Shown: positions 24,073 through 33,090, counted from the first letter of the stretch. The stretch is 64,000 nucleotides of DNA from Streptomyces flavidovirens DSM 40150 (GCF_000429085.1 NZ_KE386846.1:133898-197897), one strand, 5' to 3'. Notes: a model not told the origin generated them from the sequence alone. Program-made: numbers and translations.

Positions 24073-25002
24073 TCAGACGGCCGTACGGGCGATTTGGGCG
24101 TCCAGGGCAGCGAGGAGCCAGTCGTGGGCGGCCCCGGCGGTCGGTTCCGGCGGGCCGGACGGCGGGGTGGTCACTTCGGCGGTGAGCTGCCAGTAGAGGT
24201 CGATACGGGGGTCCGCGGCGAGCTGGCCGCCGAGCCGGCGGCGGAAGGCGGGGGTGTCGCGCGTGCCGTGTGAGCGGGCGTACGCGGAGACGAAGCAGTC
24301 GAGTGCCTCGCCCTCGTGCGGTGCCCGCTGTGCGCGCAGGTGCGGCGCCGCCAGCGCGAACGCCTCGCCGAGACCGTCGTAGAGCACGGCCGGGCGGTAG
24401 CCCTTGTCGGGCCGGTGCGCCTCGGGCTGGCCGCGGTCGCCGCCGGGGCAGTCGCCGGAGACGAAGGCGTGCAGCCGGGTGAAGGCCACTACCTGGGCCG
24501 GGGTCGGGTCCACCGGTGGCTGTGGGACCGCCTGTTCGATGACCGCGGCGGCCACCCGTGCCGGAAGCCGCGGGGGCAGCCAGCGCCGCCAGAAGCGCGC
24601 CAGCGCGGCTGTGCTGGGCGGGGCGGCCACGGCGCCGATCAGGAGCAGCCGCTCGGCGCGTTCCCCGGGGGCGCAGTCCCGGAGCGACTGGAGGGCGGCT
24701 TCCCGCCAGCGCAGGGCGGCCAGCCGCGAGCCGACCTCCCGCAGCTGCCGCGCGACGACGTCCTCCAGCGTGTCCTCCCGGTCGAGGATCCGGCCCACCT
24801 CGGGGACCGGCAGGCCGAGGTTGCGCAGGGAGCGGATCGTACGCAGCCGGTCGAGTGCGCCGGGGCCGTACCGGCGGTGGCCGCCGGCGCTGCGGACGGC
24901 CTCGGGCAGCAGGCCGCGATCGGAGTAGAAGCGGACGGTCTTGACGGTGACGCCCGCATGCTCGGCGAGCTCTCCGATACTCCACATGCCGTCAGGGGAC
25001 AA
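24073..25002 (-). CDS. MerR-family transcriptional regulator
   Basis: The 309-residue protein has a MerR winged helix at residues 6-75: WSIGELAEHAGVTVKTVRFY, then SAGGHRRYGPGALDRLRTI. A coiled-coil dimer helix follows, and then a long effector domain of about 180 residues without the Cys pattern of metal sensors, so it probably binds an organic ligand. TTG 25002 has GGGAGG eight bases upstream; ATG 24987 is an alternative. It faces the hydrolase gene, and the intervening DNA has a MerR-type promoter that overlaps its own start region. Confidence 0.85.
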   Translation of the reverse strand: MSPDGMWSIGELAEHAGVTVKTVRFYSDRGLLPEAVRSAGGHRRYGPGALDRLRTIRSLRNLGLPVPEVGRILDREDTLEDVVARQLREVGSRLAALRWREAALQSLRDCAPGERAERLLLIGAVAAPPSTAALARFWRRWLPPRLPARVAAAVIEQAVPQPPVDPTPAQVVAFTRLHAFVSGDCPGGDRGQPEAHRPDKGYRPAVLYDGLGEAFALAAPHLRAQRAPHEGEALDCFVSAYARSHGTRDTPAFRRRLGGQLAADPRIDLYWQLTAEVTTPPSGPPEPTAGAAHDWLLAALDAQIARTAV

Positions 25003-25005
25003 GGC

Positions 25006-25036
25006 TTGAACCTCCCTCAGGGGGAGCTTCTACCGT
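25006..25036 (+). promoter_or_regulatory. MerR-type promoter with 19-bp spacer
   Basis: TTGAAC (25006-25011) and TACCGT (25031-25036) are separated by 19 bp instead of 17, the hallmark of promoters that MerR proteins activate by twisting DNA. The spacer contains the dyad CTCCC-N5-GGGAG (25012-25026). It points at the hydrolase gene about 80 bases downstream and abuts the start of the divergent MerR gene. Confidence 0.75.
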
Positions 25037-25116
25037 ACCGGCGAGCGCGGATGGCCGGTGCGGCCGATCCCCTGACCAGGGCTTACGAGCCTTATGAGGC
25101 GTGCGAGGAGATGTTG

Positions 25117-26628
25117 ATGACGGCATTCATACTGGTTTCGGAGGCCCACACCGGCGGCTGGATATGGCGGGAGGTAGCGGCCCGCCTGCGGGAGTCGGGG
25201 GCCGAGGTGCATCCGGTGACGCTCACCGGCATGGGGGAGCGCCGCCACCTGGCGGGACCCGGCACGGATCTGGAGACGCATATCCAGGATGTGGTGCGGC
25301 TGATCGACCATGTGGACGCGCAGCGGGTGGTGATGGCCGGTCATGGTTACGGCATCCACCCGGTGCTCGGCGCCGCCGACCGGCGCCCCGAGCGGATCGC
25401 CCGGATCGTCCACCTGGACGCGGGCCTGCCCCAGGACGGCGACCCGGCGCTCAAGCTCGTGCCCGACCAGGCGGTCCGCGACCGGCTGCCGCCCCGGTCC
25501 GGGGAGGGCGCCGGGGATGACTGGCGCGTCCCTCCGCCGCCGGTCGACGAGTGGCAGCGCTGGGGCAGCCTCGCCGGCGTCCCCGCAGACGCGCTCGCAC
25601 GGCTGACCCGTTACGCCGCGCCGCAGCCGGTGGGCACGCTCACCCAGCCACTGCGGCTGTCCGGGGCGGGCTCCGAGCTGCCGGTGACGGGTGTCCTGTG
25701 CACCGCCAACGGGCCGGGCATCGCCATGGTCGAACTCCAGGTGGGACTCGGGGACCCCCGCCTCCAGGCGCTCACCGACCCCCGAGTGAGTTTCTTCGAA
25801 CTCGACACCGGCCACTGGCCGATGCTCTCGACCCCCGGTGAACTGGCCGACGTACTGCTCCGGGCCGCGAAGGGAGAAGGGCGCCGACTGTCCGTGACGG
25901 TGAGCGAACAGCCCACACACCTGCGGCCTTTCCTCCTGGACGTACCGAAGCGGCCCCGCGAGCGGGTGGGAAACGTCGACCTCCACCTGCCCGATGCCGA
26001 AAACCCCTCTCCAACAGTGGTGTTCGTCCACGGCGGCCCGATTCCCGCCGGCGTGCGGCCGACCCCGCGTGACTGGCCGGCGTTTGTCGGCTACGGGCAG
26101 TACGTGGCCGGTCTGGGAGCCGTCGGTGTGACATTGGATCACCGGCTGCACGACCTCTCCGACTACGGGCGCGCTGCCGAGGATGTCGCAGAAGCGGTCG
26201 AACTCGTACGAGCCGATCCGCGGGTCGACGGGGACCGCGTCGCGCTGTGGTACTTCTCCGGTGGCGGGCCGCTGTCGGCCGACTGGCTCGCGGCGCCCCC
26301 GCCCTGGCTGCGGTGCGTGGCGGCGACCTATCCCATACTCGCGCCGCTGCCGAGCCGGGGCCCCGCCGAATCCGGGTTCCGTCCCGCGACCGCGGTGCGT
26401 ACCGCGGGACACCTGCCGATCGTACTGACCCGGGTGGGGCTCGAACTCCCCGAGATCGCGGTGACGGTCGAGGAGTTCCTGACCGCCGCCAGGGACTGCG
26501 ACGCCAATGTCGAGGTGGTCGACGTACCGCTCGGCCACCACGGTTTCGAGACGATCGACCACACCGGCCAGACCCGCCACGCCGTGCGGCACGCGGTGCG
26601 GTCCGTGCTGGGGCACTTGCGGAGCTGA
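25117..26628 (+). CDS. Tandem alpha/beta-hydrolase fusion with altered first nucleophile
   Basis: The 503-residue protein joins two alpha/beta-hydrolase units. The first (about 1-250) follows the plant-esterase/EstC-like pattern (LVSEAHTGGWIWREVAARLR, then LTGMGERRHL). Its nucleophile elbow reads GHGYG (residues 75-79) where relatives have GHSYG, so the catalytic Ser is replaced by Gly 77, although the terminal His in DTGHWPML is kept. The second (about 265-503) has the oxyanion segment VVFVHGGP, a plausible nucleophile Ser 381 in YFSGGG and His in LGHHGFE. The second unit is the likely enzyme; the first may bind ligand. ATG 25117 has GAGGAG six bases upstream. A divergent MerR gene and MerR-type promoter suggest inducible expression. 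Confidence 0.8.
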   Translation: MTAFILVSEAHTGGWIWREVAARLRESGAEVHPVTLTGMGERRHLAGPGTDLETHIQDVVRLIDHVDAQRVVMAGHGYGIHPVLGAADRRPERIARIVHLDAGLPQDGDPALKLVPDQAVRDRLPPRSGEGAGDDWRVPPPPVDEWQRWGSLAGVPADALARLTRYAAPQPVGTLTQPLRLSGAGSELPVTGVLCTANGPGIAMVELQVGLGDPRLQALTDPRVSFFELDTGHWPMLSTPGELADVLLRAAKGEGRRLSVTVSEQPTHLRPFLLDVPKRPRERVGNVDLHLPDAENPSPTVVFVHGGPIPAGVRPTPRDWPAFVGYGQYVAGLGAVGVTLDHRLHDLSDYGRAAEDVAEAVELVRADPRVDGDRVALWYFSGGGPLSADWLAAPPPWLRCVAATYPILAPLPSRGPAESGFRPATAVRTAGHLPIVLTRVGLELPEIAVTVEEFLTAARDCDANVEVVDVPLGHHGFETIDHTGQTRHAVRHAVRSVLGHLRS

Positions 26629-26677
26629 AGGGCTCCTGACCAGCGGCTCTTGCCCCGTGGGCGGGGTGCCGCCGAGT

Positions 26678-27190
26678 TCACAGCTTGCCGGTGACGACTC
26701 CGCGCCAGGTCCACCCCGCGCCCAGGACGGTGTCCTGCAGGGGGTTCTTCAGGTCGGAGCTGTCGAAGGTGGACGTCTCGGTCGCTTCGAGGCCGCCGTC
26801 TTCGCCGCGTCCGAGCGTCCAGCTCTTGGAGACCGTATGTACCTGTCCGCGTTGGGCCTCGGCCGCGAGGGCGAGCCGGGGGGTATCGCCGGCCCACGTG
26901 ACCTCGTACTGCTGGTCGAGCGAACGGACTTCCTGCTTCTCCGGGACCAGGCGCATACGGACTTGGAACACTCGGCTCACCTGGTTGCGGACGAAGAAGG
27001 TCTGCCAGGCCGGGTCCAGGATGCGCCACTCGGCCACCAGGTCGGCGCCCTCCTCGCGGCCGTCCCTGATGACGTACGGGACGTCAGGGCGATTGAGGCC
27101 GAGCAGAGCCGCGTGGACCTCGGCCGCGGATCGCGGGGCGACACCGTCGGCGGGGCGCTTGGTTCCGGTCAGCCTGTCGAAGAGTCCCAT
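26678..27190 (-). CDS. Conserved actinobacterial protein of unknown function
   Basis: The 170-residue protein starts MGLFDRLTGTKRPADGVAPR and has no signal peptide, membrane helix or motif I can link to a function. The core is beta-rich and polar (AEWRILDPAWQTFFVRNQVSR; QQYEVTWAGDTPRLALAAEA). The end, LQDTVLGAGWTWRGVVTGKL, looks conserved. Codon use is normal for the window, so it is a real gene. It is convergent with the hydrolase gene and separated from xylB by 110 bases. Confidence 0.65.
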   Translation of the reverse strand: MGLFDRLTGTKRPADGVAPRSAAEVHAALLGLNRPDVPYVIRDGREEGADLVAEWRILDPAWQTFFVRNQVSRVFQVRMRLVPEKQEVRSLDQQYEVTWAGDTPRLALAAEAQRGQVHTVSKSWTLGRGEDGGLEATETSTFDSSDLKNPLQDTVLGAGWTWRGVVTGKL

Positions 27191-27300
27191 GAAATCAACC
27201 TTTGAAGAGTGCCGCCGACGACGGCCGCGACGGCCGGCGTCTGCGTGAGTCCGGGTGCGTGCGCGAGAAAGCGATCACGCCGGCCCCAGCGCCAGCGACT

Positions 27301-28776
27301 CTATGCTGAGAAACGGCCAGTGAGGTCGTCGAGTGCCGACGTGACCCGGGCCCACGTGGCCCAGTCGCGGTTCAGGGGTGGGAGTTCCGTGCCGGATCCG
27401 GCGTGCCATCCGGTGGCGACCGTCACCGCGTCCTGTCCGCTCGCGGCGCCCGCGGCGAGCGCCGCCGCGCCGAGGGCGACCAGTTCGGTGGTCTCGGGGA
27501 TCAGGAGCGGGCGGCCGGAGAGGCGGCGTACGGTCTCCACCCAGGTACGTCCGCGCGCCCCGCCCCCGATCAGACGCAGCGGGCGCGAGGCGACCTCGGA
27601 GTCGGCGGGGTCGAGGCCGCAGGCGCGCAGTACCTCGTCGAGGGCCCGCAGGACGGTCACGGCGGCGCCCTCGTAGGCGGCGCCCAGGAGTTGCTGCGGC
27701 GTGGTGTCGTGGCGCAGGCCGGTCAGGAGGCCGGAGGCGGCGGGGAGGTCGGGGGTGCGTTCGCCGTCGAGGTACGGGAGGAGCACGGCCTCGCCGCCCG
27801 GCACGGCGTCGTCGCGGTTCAGGCCGAGGAGGGCCGCGACCTTGTCGACGGCGAGGGTGCAGTTCAAGGTGCAGGCGAGCGGCAGGTAACCGCCGTCGGC
27901 GGCGGCGAAACCGGCCAGCGCGGGGGAGGCGGGCCGGGTGCGGGTCGCCGCGAACACCGTACCGGAGGTACCCAGGCTGAGCACCGGATGGTCCAGCAGC
28001 CCGGCGCCGCCGAGGCCGAGCCCCACCGCCGCGGCCATGTTGTCGCCCGTACCCGCCGCGACGGCGATCCCGGCGGGCAGGCCGAGCCGCTCGGCCGCCG
28101 CGCGCGTGAGGGAGCCGATGCGGGTGGCGCCGGTCGGGGCCACGGTCGGCAGCAGCTTCTCGTCCAGGCCGACCAGGCCGAGGAGTTCCGCGTCGTACGC
28201 GCCGGTGGCGGTGGAGTACCAGCAGGTGCCCGAGGCGTCACCGGGGTCCGTCGCCGCCACCCCGGCCAGCCGTTCCGTGAGGAAGTCGTGGGGCAGGCGT
28301 ACGGCGGCGGCCGACTCGGCGGCGTACGGCTCGTTCTCCCGCAGCCACTGCCACTTCGCGGCCGTCATGGAGGCGACCGGGACCGATCCCGTACGTGCCG
28401 TCCACGCCGCGGGGCCGCCGAGCGCCGCGGTGAGGGCGGCGGCCTGCGGCGCGGAACGGGTGTCGTTCCAGAGCAGGGCGGGGCGCAGCGGCCGCCCCGC
28501 GCCGTCGAGTACGACCAGGCCGTGCTGCTGGCCCGCGACCGCGATGCCGGTGACGGCGGACGCCCGTACCCCCGACTCCCGCAGACCGGCGGCGACCGCC
28601 TCGCCCAGCGCCTGCCACCACACCTGCGGATCGCTCTCGCGCGCCCCCGCCTCGCCGGTGACCTCGTGCGGCGCGCGCCCGACGGCCAGCAGCCGGCCTG
28701 TCGCGGCGTCGACGAACGCCGCCTTCGTGGACTGCGTGGAACTGTCCACCCCGATGACGACGGTGCTCGGCGGCAT
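27301..28776 (-). CDS. xylB: Xylulokinase
   Basis: The 491-residue FGGY-family kinase phosphorylates D-xylulose made by XylA. It has the N-terminal phosphate-binding GVDSSTQSTKAAFVD, the substrate motif VAGQQHGLVVLD, and the catalytic Asp in AAGTGDNMAAAVGLG. The actin-like ATP motifs LSLGTSGTVFA and LRLIGGGARGRTW follow. It is divergent from xylA with 88 bases between the starts, and a canonical promoter for xylB lies in that gap. A ROK repressor gene lies beyond xylA, as expected for a xylose locus. Confidence 0.93.
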   Translation of the reverse strand: MPPSTVVIGVDSSTQSTKAAFVDAATGRLLAVGRAPHEVTGEAGARESDPQVWWQALGEAVAAGLRESGVRASAVTGIAVAGQQHGLVVLDGAGRPLRPALLWNDTRSAPQAAALTAALGGPAAWTARTGSVPVASMTAAKWQWLRENEPYAAESAAAVRLPHDFLTERLAGVAATDPGDASGTCWYSTATGAYDAELLGLVGLDEKLLPTVAPTGATRIGSLTRAAAERLGLPAGIAVAAGTGDNMAAAVGLGLGGAGLLDHPVLSLGTSGTVFAATRTRPASPALAGFAAADGGYLPLACTLNCTLAVDKVAALLGLNRDDAVPGGEAVLLPYLDGERTPDLPAASGLLTGLRHDTTPQQLLGAAYEGAAVTVLRALDEVLRACGLDPADSEVASRPLRLIGGGARGRTWVETVRRLSGRPLLIPETTELVALGAAALAAGAASGQDAVTVATGWHAGSGTELPPLNRDWATWARVTSALDDLTGRFSA

Positions 28777-28812
28777 GGGACCCCTCGTTTCCTCGGTTCG
28801 CTTCTGTGGGAC

Positions 28813-28842
28813 AGATTGGTCGTGCAGTATTAGTCATGTCAA
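28813..28842 (-). promoter_or_regulatory. xylB promoter and AT-rich control region
   Basis: On the minus strand TTGACA (28837-28842) and CAATCT (28813-28818) are separated by 18 bp and read into xylB. The -35 lies within the AT-rich segment TTAGTCATGTCAACAAACAA (28830-28849), an imperfect dyad near GTCATG that is a likely site for the ROK-type repressor. The xylA ribosome site GGAGG is at 28852-28856. The xylA promoter is not clear by eye. Confidence 0.6.
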
Positions 28843-28864
28843 CAAACAAATGGAGGCCGGTCAC

Positions 28865-30046
28865 ATGAGTCGCATGACGGAGCGCTTCACCCCCACCCCG
28901 GACGACAAGTTCACCTTCGGTCTGTGGACCGTCGGCTGGCAGGGCGTCGATCCCTTCGGCACGGCGACCCGCCCGGCCCTGGACCCGGTCGAGTCCGTCC
29001 AGCGCCTCGCCGCCCTCGGCGCCCACGGCGTCACCTTCCACGACGACGACCTCATCCCCTTCGGCTCCTCGGACGCCGAACGGGAGGCGCGCGTCAAGCG
29101 GTTCCGCCAGGCGCTGGACGCCACCGGCATGAAGGTGCCGATGGCGACCACCAACCTCTTCACCCACCCCGTCTTCAAGGACGGCGCCTTCACCGCCAAC
29201 GACCGCGACGTACGCCGCTACGCCCTGCGCAAGACCATCCGCAACATCGACCTCGCCGTCGAACTGGGAGCCACCACCTACGTCGCCTGGGGCGGCCGCG
29301 AGGGAGCCGAGTCCGGGGCCGCGAAGGACGTGCGCGTCGCCCTCGACCGGATGAAGGAAGCCTTCGACCTCCTCGGCGCGTACGTCACTGAGCAGGGCTA
29401 CGACCTGCGCTTCGCCATCGAACCCAAGCCCAACGAGCCGCGCGGCGACATCCTCCTGCCCACCATCGGCCACGCCCTCGCGTTCATCGAGCGCCTGGAA
29501 CGCCCCGACCTGGTCGGCGTGAACCCCGAGACCGGCCACGAGCAGATGGCCGGCCTCAACTTCCCGCACGGCATCGCCCAGGCCCTGTGGGCGGGCAAGC
29601 TCTTCCACATCGACCTCAACGGCCAGACCGGCATCAAGTACGACCAGGACTTCCGCTTCGGCGCCGGCGACCTGCGCCAGGCCTTCTGGCTCGTCGACCT
29701 GCTGGAGACGGCCGGTTACGAAGGGCCCCGCCACTTCGACTTCAAGCCCGTACGGACCGATGGCACCGACGGCGTATGGGCCTCCGCCGCCGGCTGCATG
29801 CGCAACTACCTGATCCTCAAGGAGCGGGCCGCCGCCTTCCGCGCCGACCCGGCGGTCCAGGACGCGCTGCGCGCCTCCCGGCTCGACGACCTCGCCCGCC
29901 CCACCGCCGCCGACGGCCTCGCGGCGCTGCTCGCCGACCGTGGTGCGTACGAGGAGTTCGACGTCACGGCGGCAGCCGAACGGAGCATGTCCTTCGAGGT
30001 GCTCGACCAACTGGCGCTCGACCACCTGCTGGGCGTACGCCAGTAA
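28865..30046 (+). CDS. xylA: Xylose isomerase
   Basis: The 393-residue TIM-barrel enzyme converts D-xylose to D-xylulose (and glucose to fructose) with two divalent metals. Conserved residues are all visible: the catalytic His/Asp in FHDDDLIPFG, Glu and Lys in FAIEPKPNEPRGD, ETGHEQMAGLNF with Glu and His ligands, FHIDLNGQTG, YDQDFRFGAGD and HFDFKPVRTDG. Length and motifs match the well-known streptomycete enzymes. ATG 28865 has GGAGG eight bases upstream. It is divergent from xylB and convergent with the ROK regulator gene. Confidence 0.96.
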   Translation: MSRMTERFTPTPDDKFTFGLWTVGWQGVDPFGTATRPALDPVESVQRLAALGAHGVTFHDDDLIPFGSSDAEREARVKRFRQALDATGMKVPMATTNLFTHPVFKDGAFTANDRDVRRYALRKTIRNIDLAVELGATTYVAWGGREGAESGAAKDVRVALDRMKEAFDLLGAYVTEQGYDLRFAIEPKPNEPRGDILLPTIGHALAFIERLERPDLVGVNPETGHEQMAGLNFPHGIAQALWAGKLFHIDLNGQTGIKYDQDFRFGAGDLRQAFWLVDLLETAGYEGPRHFDFKPVRTDGTDGVWASAAGCMRNYLILKERAAAFRADPAVQDALRASRLDDLARPTAADGLAALLADRGAYEEFDVTAAAERSMSFEVLDQLALDHLLGVRQ

Positions 30047-30076
30047 CGGAGCCCGCGTGCGAGCCGGTCCCGGTGC

Positions 30077-31297
30077 TCAGTACGCCGCCGGGTCCGCCAG
30101 TACGTCCCGTACCACCAGCGCCGCCGCGCCGCGCGCCGCGTCCCCCGTCAGGGACGAGGCGCGCAGCCGGCCGCTGTCGCCCGGCCACAGGCCGGACACC
30201 ACCCGCCGCTCCAGCTCCCGCTCGGCGGGAGGCGACAGCCACGGCATCAGCGTCCGGTAGATCCCGCCGAGCACCACCGCGTCCGGATCGAAAAGATTCA
30301 CCGCCCCGGACAGGACGAGCCCCAGCATGGCCCCGGCCTGCCGGATCGCCGCGACGGCCCGCGCGTCGTCCGCACGCGCCCGCGACTCCAGCTCCGCCAC
30401 GCCCGGCAGCCCGGCGTTCTCGTCGATGCCCGCCGCCCGCAGCACCGCCCGCTGGCCGGCGTACTGCTCCAGACAGCCCCGTGAGCCGCAGCGGCACTCG
30501 GGCCCCTCCGGGTCCACCACCACATGCCCGATCTCTCCGGCGAAACCGTGCGCGCCGCGCAGCAGTTCGCCGCCCAGAACCAGCGCGCCGCCGACGCCGA
30601 TCTCACCGCTCAGGTAGAGGAACGTACGCTCCCGGCCGAGGCCGCCGAACCACAGCTCGGCCAGCGCCGCCAGATTCGCCTCGTTGTCCGAGCCGACCGG
30701 CAGCGTCCCTGGCCCCGGCAGCAGTTCCGCCAGTGCTCGCGCGAAGAGTTCCTGGGCCGCGACGCCGTTCCACCCCAGGTTGGGCGCCTGGCGGACCGTA
30801 CCGCCGGAGACCAGACCGGGCAGTGCCAGCTTTACGCCGACCGGCCGCAGGCCGAACCCGGCCGCCGACTCCAGCGCCCGCGACGCGATCGCGGCGGCGT
30901 GCGCGAGGACTTCGTCCGGCCGGGCGCCACGGTTGTCGGTGTGCTCGGTCAGCCGTACCCGGTCGTCGCCCGACAGGTCGGTCACGCACACCGACACGTA
31001 GTCGACGTTGACCTCGACACCCAGCCCCGCCACGCCCGTACGCGCCACCTTCAGGACGGTGCCGGGCCGCCCCGCCTGCCCGCTGAACGTCTTTCCCGAC
31101 TCGGTGACGAAACCGCCGTCCAGCAACTGCTCGACCAACGAGGAGACGGCGGCCCGCGTCAGCCCCACCCGCGCCGCGACCCCGGCGCGCGTCGCCTCGC
31201 CCCCGTCGTGGACGGCGCGCAGCACGAGGCTCAGGTTGTGCCTGCGCACGGTGTCCTTGTCGGCCTTCGGTTCCAGGCGCGGGGGGTTGCTTCTCAT
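30077..31297 (-). CDS. xylR: ROK-family repressor, probable xylose regulator
   Basis: The 406-residue protein has an N-terminal winged helix (VRRHNLSLVLRAVHDGGEAT, then GLTRAAVSSLVEQLLDGGFV). A ROK domain follows with the zinc motif CRCGSRGCLEQYAG and the sugar-site segments GVKLALPGLVS, HGFAGEIGHVVVD and AVVLGGIYRTL. Sitting next to xylA/xylB, it is best read as XylR, repressing both operons until xylose binds; similar to Rok7B7 of Streptomyces coelicolor. TAGGCT lies nine bases upstream of ATG 31297, so its mRNA may be nearly leaderless. Confidence 0.87.
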   Translation of the reverse strand: MRSNPPRLEPKADKDTVRRHNLSLVLRAVHDGGEATRAGVAARVGLTRAAVSSLVEQLLDGGFVTESGKTFSGQAGRPGTVLKVARTGVAGLGVEVNVDYVSVCVTDLSGDDRVRLTEHTDNRGARPDEVLAHAAAIASRALESAAGFGLRPVGVKLALPGLVSGGTVRQAPNLGWNGVAAQELFARALAELLPGPGTLPVGSDNEANLAALAELWFGGLGRERTFLYLSGEIGVGGALVLGGELLRGAHGFAGEIGHVVVDPEGPECRCGSRGCLEQYAGQRAVLRAAGIDENAGLPGVAELESRARADDARAVAAIRQAGAMLGLVLSGAVNLFDPDAVVLGGIYRTLMPWLSPPAERELERRVVSGLWPGDSGRLRASSLTGDAARGAAALVVRDVLADPAAY

Positions 31298-31626
31298 GGC
31301 ACCGAGAGCCTAAGCGACGCCGTTCGGCGCCCGGACGTACGGCCTGGGCGCCGGTTACTCGCGAGGAACGGCGAGGTTGCTCTAAGGTGAGCGCTCCGAT
31401 TCGGCACCACCTGCGGATCCCATGGGTGAACCGGGCTTTGTTGTGTCAATCGAAGGAAGTCCTGCCAATCCAGGACGCAATGTGTAGCTCAGGGCGACGT
31501 GGTGTCGGCAACTCCGCCAGACGTCGGCTTCCGTACGAGCCGATCCGCCCTCCCCCTCCCGCCATCCGGGACGCGACGGCGGCGGTCCTCTCTCATTCAC
31601 CTACCTCGCGCGAAGGCAAGGCAGAG
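31298..31626 (+). promoter_or_regulatory. Divergent control region and long leader of the permease gene
   Basis: This 329-bp stretch has no supported gene. It must carry promoters for the ROK gene (minus) and the permease (plus). GTCCTG (31459-31464) and CAGGAC (31471-31476) form a short hairpin in the likely leader, and the C/T-rich stretch after 31540 is followed by the permease ribosome site (AAGG 31618-31621). I compared the leader with riboswitch consensus patterns I know and saw no convincing match. Confidence 0.4.
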
Positions 31627-33072
31627 ATGGCACGAGTCTCCCGACAGTCCGCCCGGCAGTCCGCCCGGAACCTCACCCGGCAGCCGGCCCACCCGGTGGA
31701 CCACATGCTCCCGCTACCCAAACTCACCCTCTACGGCTTCCAGCACGTCCTCGCGTTCTACGCCGCAGCCGTGATCGTCCCGATCCTCCTCGGCAACGCC
31801 ATGGGCCTGTCCCGGCAGGAGCTCGTCTACCTGATCAACGCGGACCTGCTGACCTGCGGTATCGCCTCGATCATCCAGGCCCTCGGCGTCTGGAAGATCG
31901 GCGCCAGGCTGCCGCTGGTCCAGGGCGTCACCTTCACCGCCGTCTCTCCCATGATCGCCATCGGCCTGGGGGCGGGCGGCGGCACCGCCGGACTGCTCGT
32001 CGTCTACGGCGCGGTGATCACGGCGGGCATAGCGACGTTCCTCTTCGCACCGTTCTTCAGCAAGCTGGTGAAGTACTTCCCACCGGTCGTCATCGGCACG
32101 ATTCTCACCATCATCGGCCTCACCCTCATCCCGGTGGGCCTCCAGGACGCGGCAGGCGGCTCGCACTTGATGGGCGACCCCGCCTACGGCGATCCGAAGA
32201 ACCTCGCGTACGCGCTCGGCACCCTCCTGTTCATCCTGGCCATGGTCCGGGTCGGCAAGCCGTTCCTGAGCAGTCTCGCCGTGCTGCTGGGACTGGTCGG
32301 CGGTACGGCCGTCGCCTGGCTCCTCGGCGACGCGCACTTCGGCGCGGTGTCGCAGGCGGACTGGTTCGGGGTCAGCACACCGTTCCACTACGGCATGCCG
32401 AAGTTCGAACTCCTTCCGATCATCGCCATGACCGTCGTCATGCTGATCACGATGGTCGAGACCACGGGTGACGTCTACGCCATCGGGGAGATCACCCGGA
32501 AGAAGGTCGACGGGGACACCGTCGCCAGGGCGCTGCGTGCCGATGGTGCCGCGACCGTTCTCGGGGGCGTCCTCAACTCGTTCCCGTACGTGGCGTTCGC
32601 CGAGAACATCGGTCTGGTGCGCATGTCCAAGGTCATGAGCCGGTACGTCGTCGTCGCGGCCGGAGTCTTCATGATTGTCCTGGGGCTGCTGCCGAAGGCG
32701 GGCAGCCTGGTCGCCGCGATTCCCCACCCGGTGCTCGGCGGTGCGGCGATCTCGATGTTCGGCATGGTCGCCGCCGTCGGCATCCAGATCCTGGGCAAGG
32801 TGGACCTGCGGGAGGAGCGCAACGCACTGATCCTGGCCGTGAGCCTCGGCGCCGCGCTGCTGCCCACCACGGTCCCGTCGTTCTTCGACCGGATGCCGGA
32901 CGACGTACAGGCGGTCCTCGACAGCGGGATCACGCTGGGCGGCCTCACCGCCATCACGCTGAATCTGTTCTTCAACGTCTTCACGCGCCGCAGGGTCATG
33001 GAGATCGACTGGGACGACATGGAGGAGCCGGACGGCTCGGCGGAGCCCTACACCGGCGCCACTGCCCGCTGA
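31627..33072 (+). CDS. Nucleobase:cation symporter-2 (uracil/xanthine permease)
   Basis: The 481-residue membrane protein matches NCS2 permeases of the uracil/xanthine/urate group. It has LTLYGFQHVLAFYAAAVIVP in the first helix, the substrate-region phrase QGVTFTAVSPMIAIG, and the conserved stretch MVETTGDVYAIGEITRKKVDG. It also has GGVLNSFPYVAFAENIGLV, where purine permeases carry their QNVG/ENIG motif, and HPVLGGAAISMFGMVA. About 14 helices are predicted from hydrophobicity. The substrate is probably xanthine, uric acid or uracil. ATG 31627 is preferred over an upstream open extension of low complexity that lacks a ribosome site. A terminator follows the gene. Confidence 0.88.
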   Translation: MARVSRQSARQSARNLTRQPAHPVDHMLPLPKLTLYGFQHVLAFYAAAVIVPILLGNAMGLSRQELVYLINADLLTCGIASIIQALGVWKIGARLPLVQGVTFTAVSPMIAIGLGAGGGTAGLLVVYGAVITAGIATFLFAPFFSKLVKYFPPVVIGTILTIIGLTLIPVGLQDAAGGSHLMGDPAYGDPKNLAYALGTLLFILAMVRVGKPFLSSLAVLLGLVGGTAVAWLLGDAHFGAVSQADWFGVSTPFHYGMPKFELLPIIAMTVVMLITMVETTGDVYAIGEITRKKVDGDTVARALRADGAATVLGGVLNSFPYVAFAENIGLVRMSKVMSRYVVVAAGVFMIVLGLLPKAGSLVAAIPHPVLGGAAISMFGMVAAVGIQILGKVDLREERNALILAVSLGAALLPTTVPSFFDRMPDDVQAVLDSGITLGGLTAITLNLFFNVFTRRRVMEIDWDDMEEPDGSAEPYTGATAR

Positions 33073-33090
33073 GCCGCGCGCCATCGGCCG

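Noticed and set aside
31387..31626. N-terminal extension of the permease, or a riboswitch in its leader
   Set aside because: The extension is Arg/Pro/Ser-rich without family similarity, and ATG 31627 has a ribosome site. The small hairpin at 31459-31476 did not match any riboswitch consensus I know.
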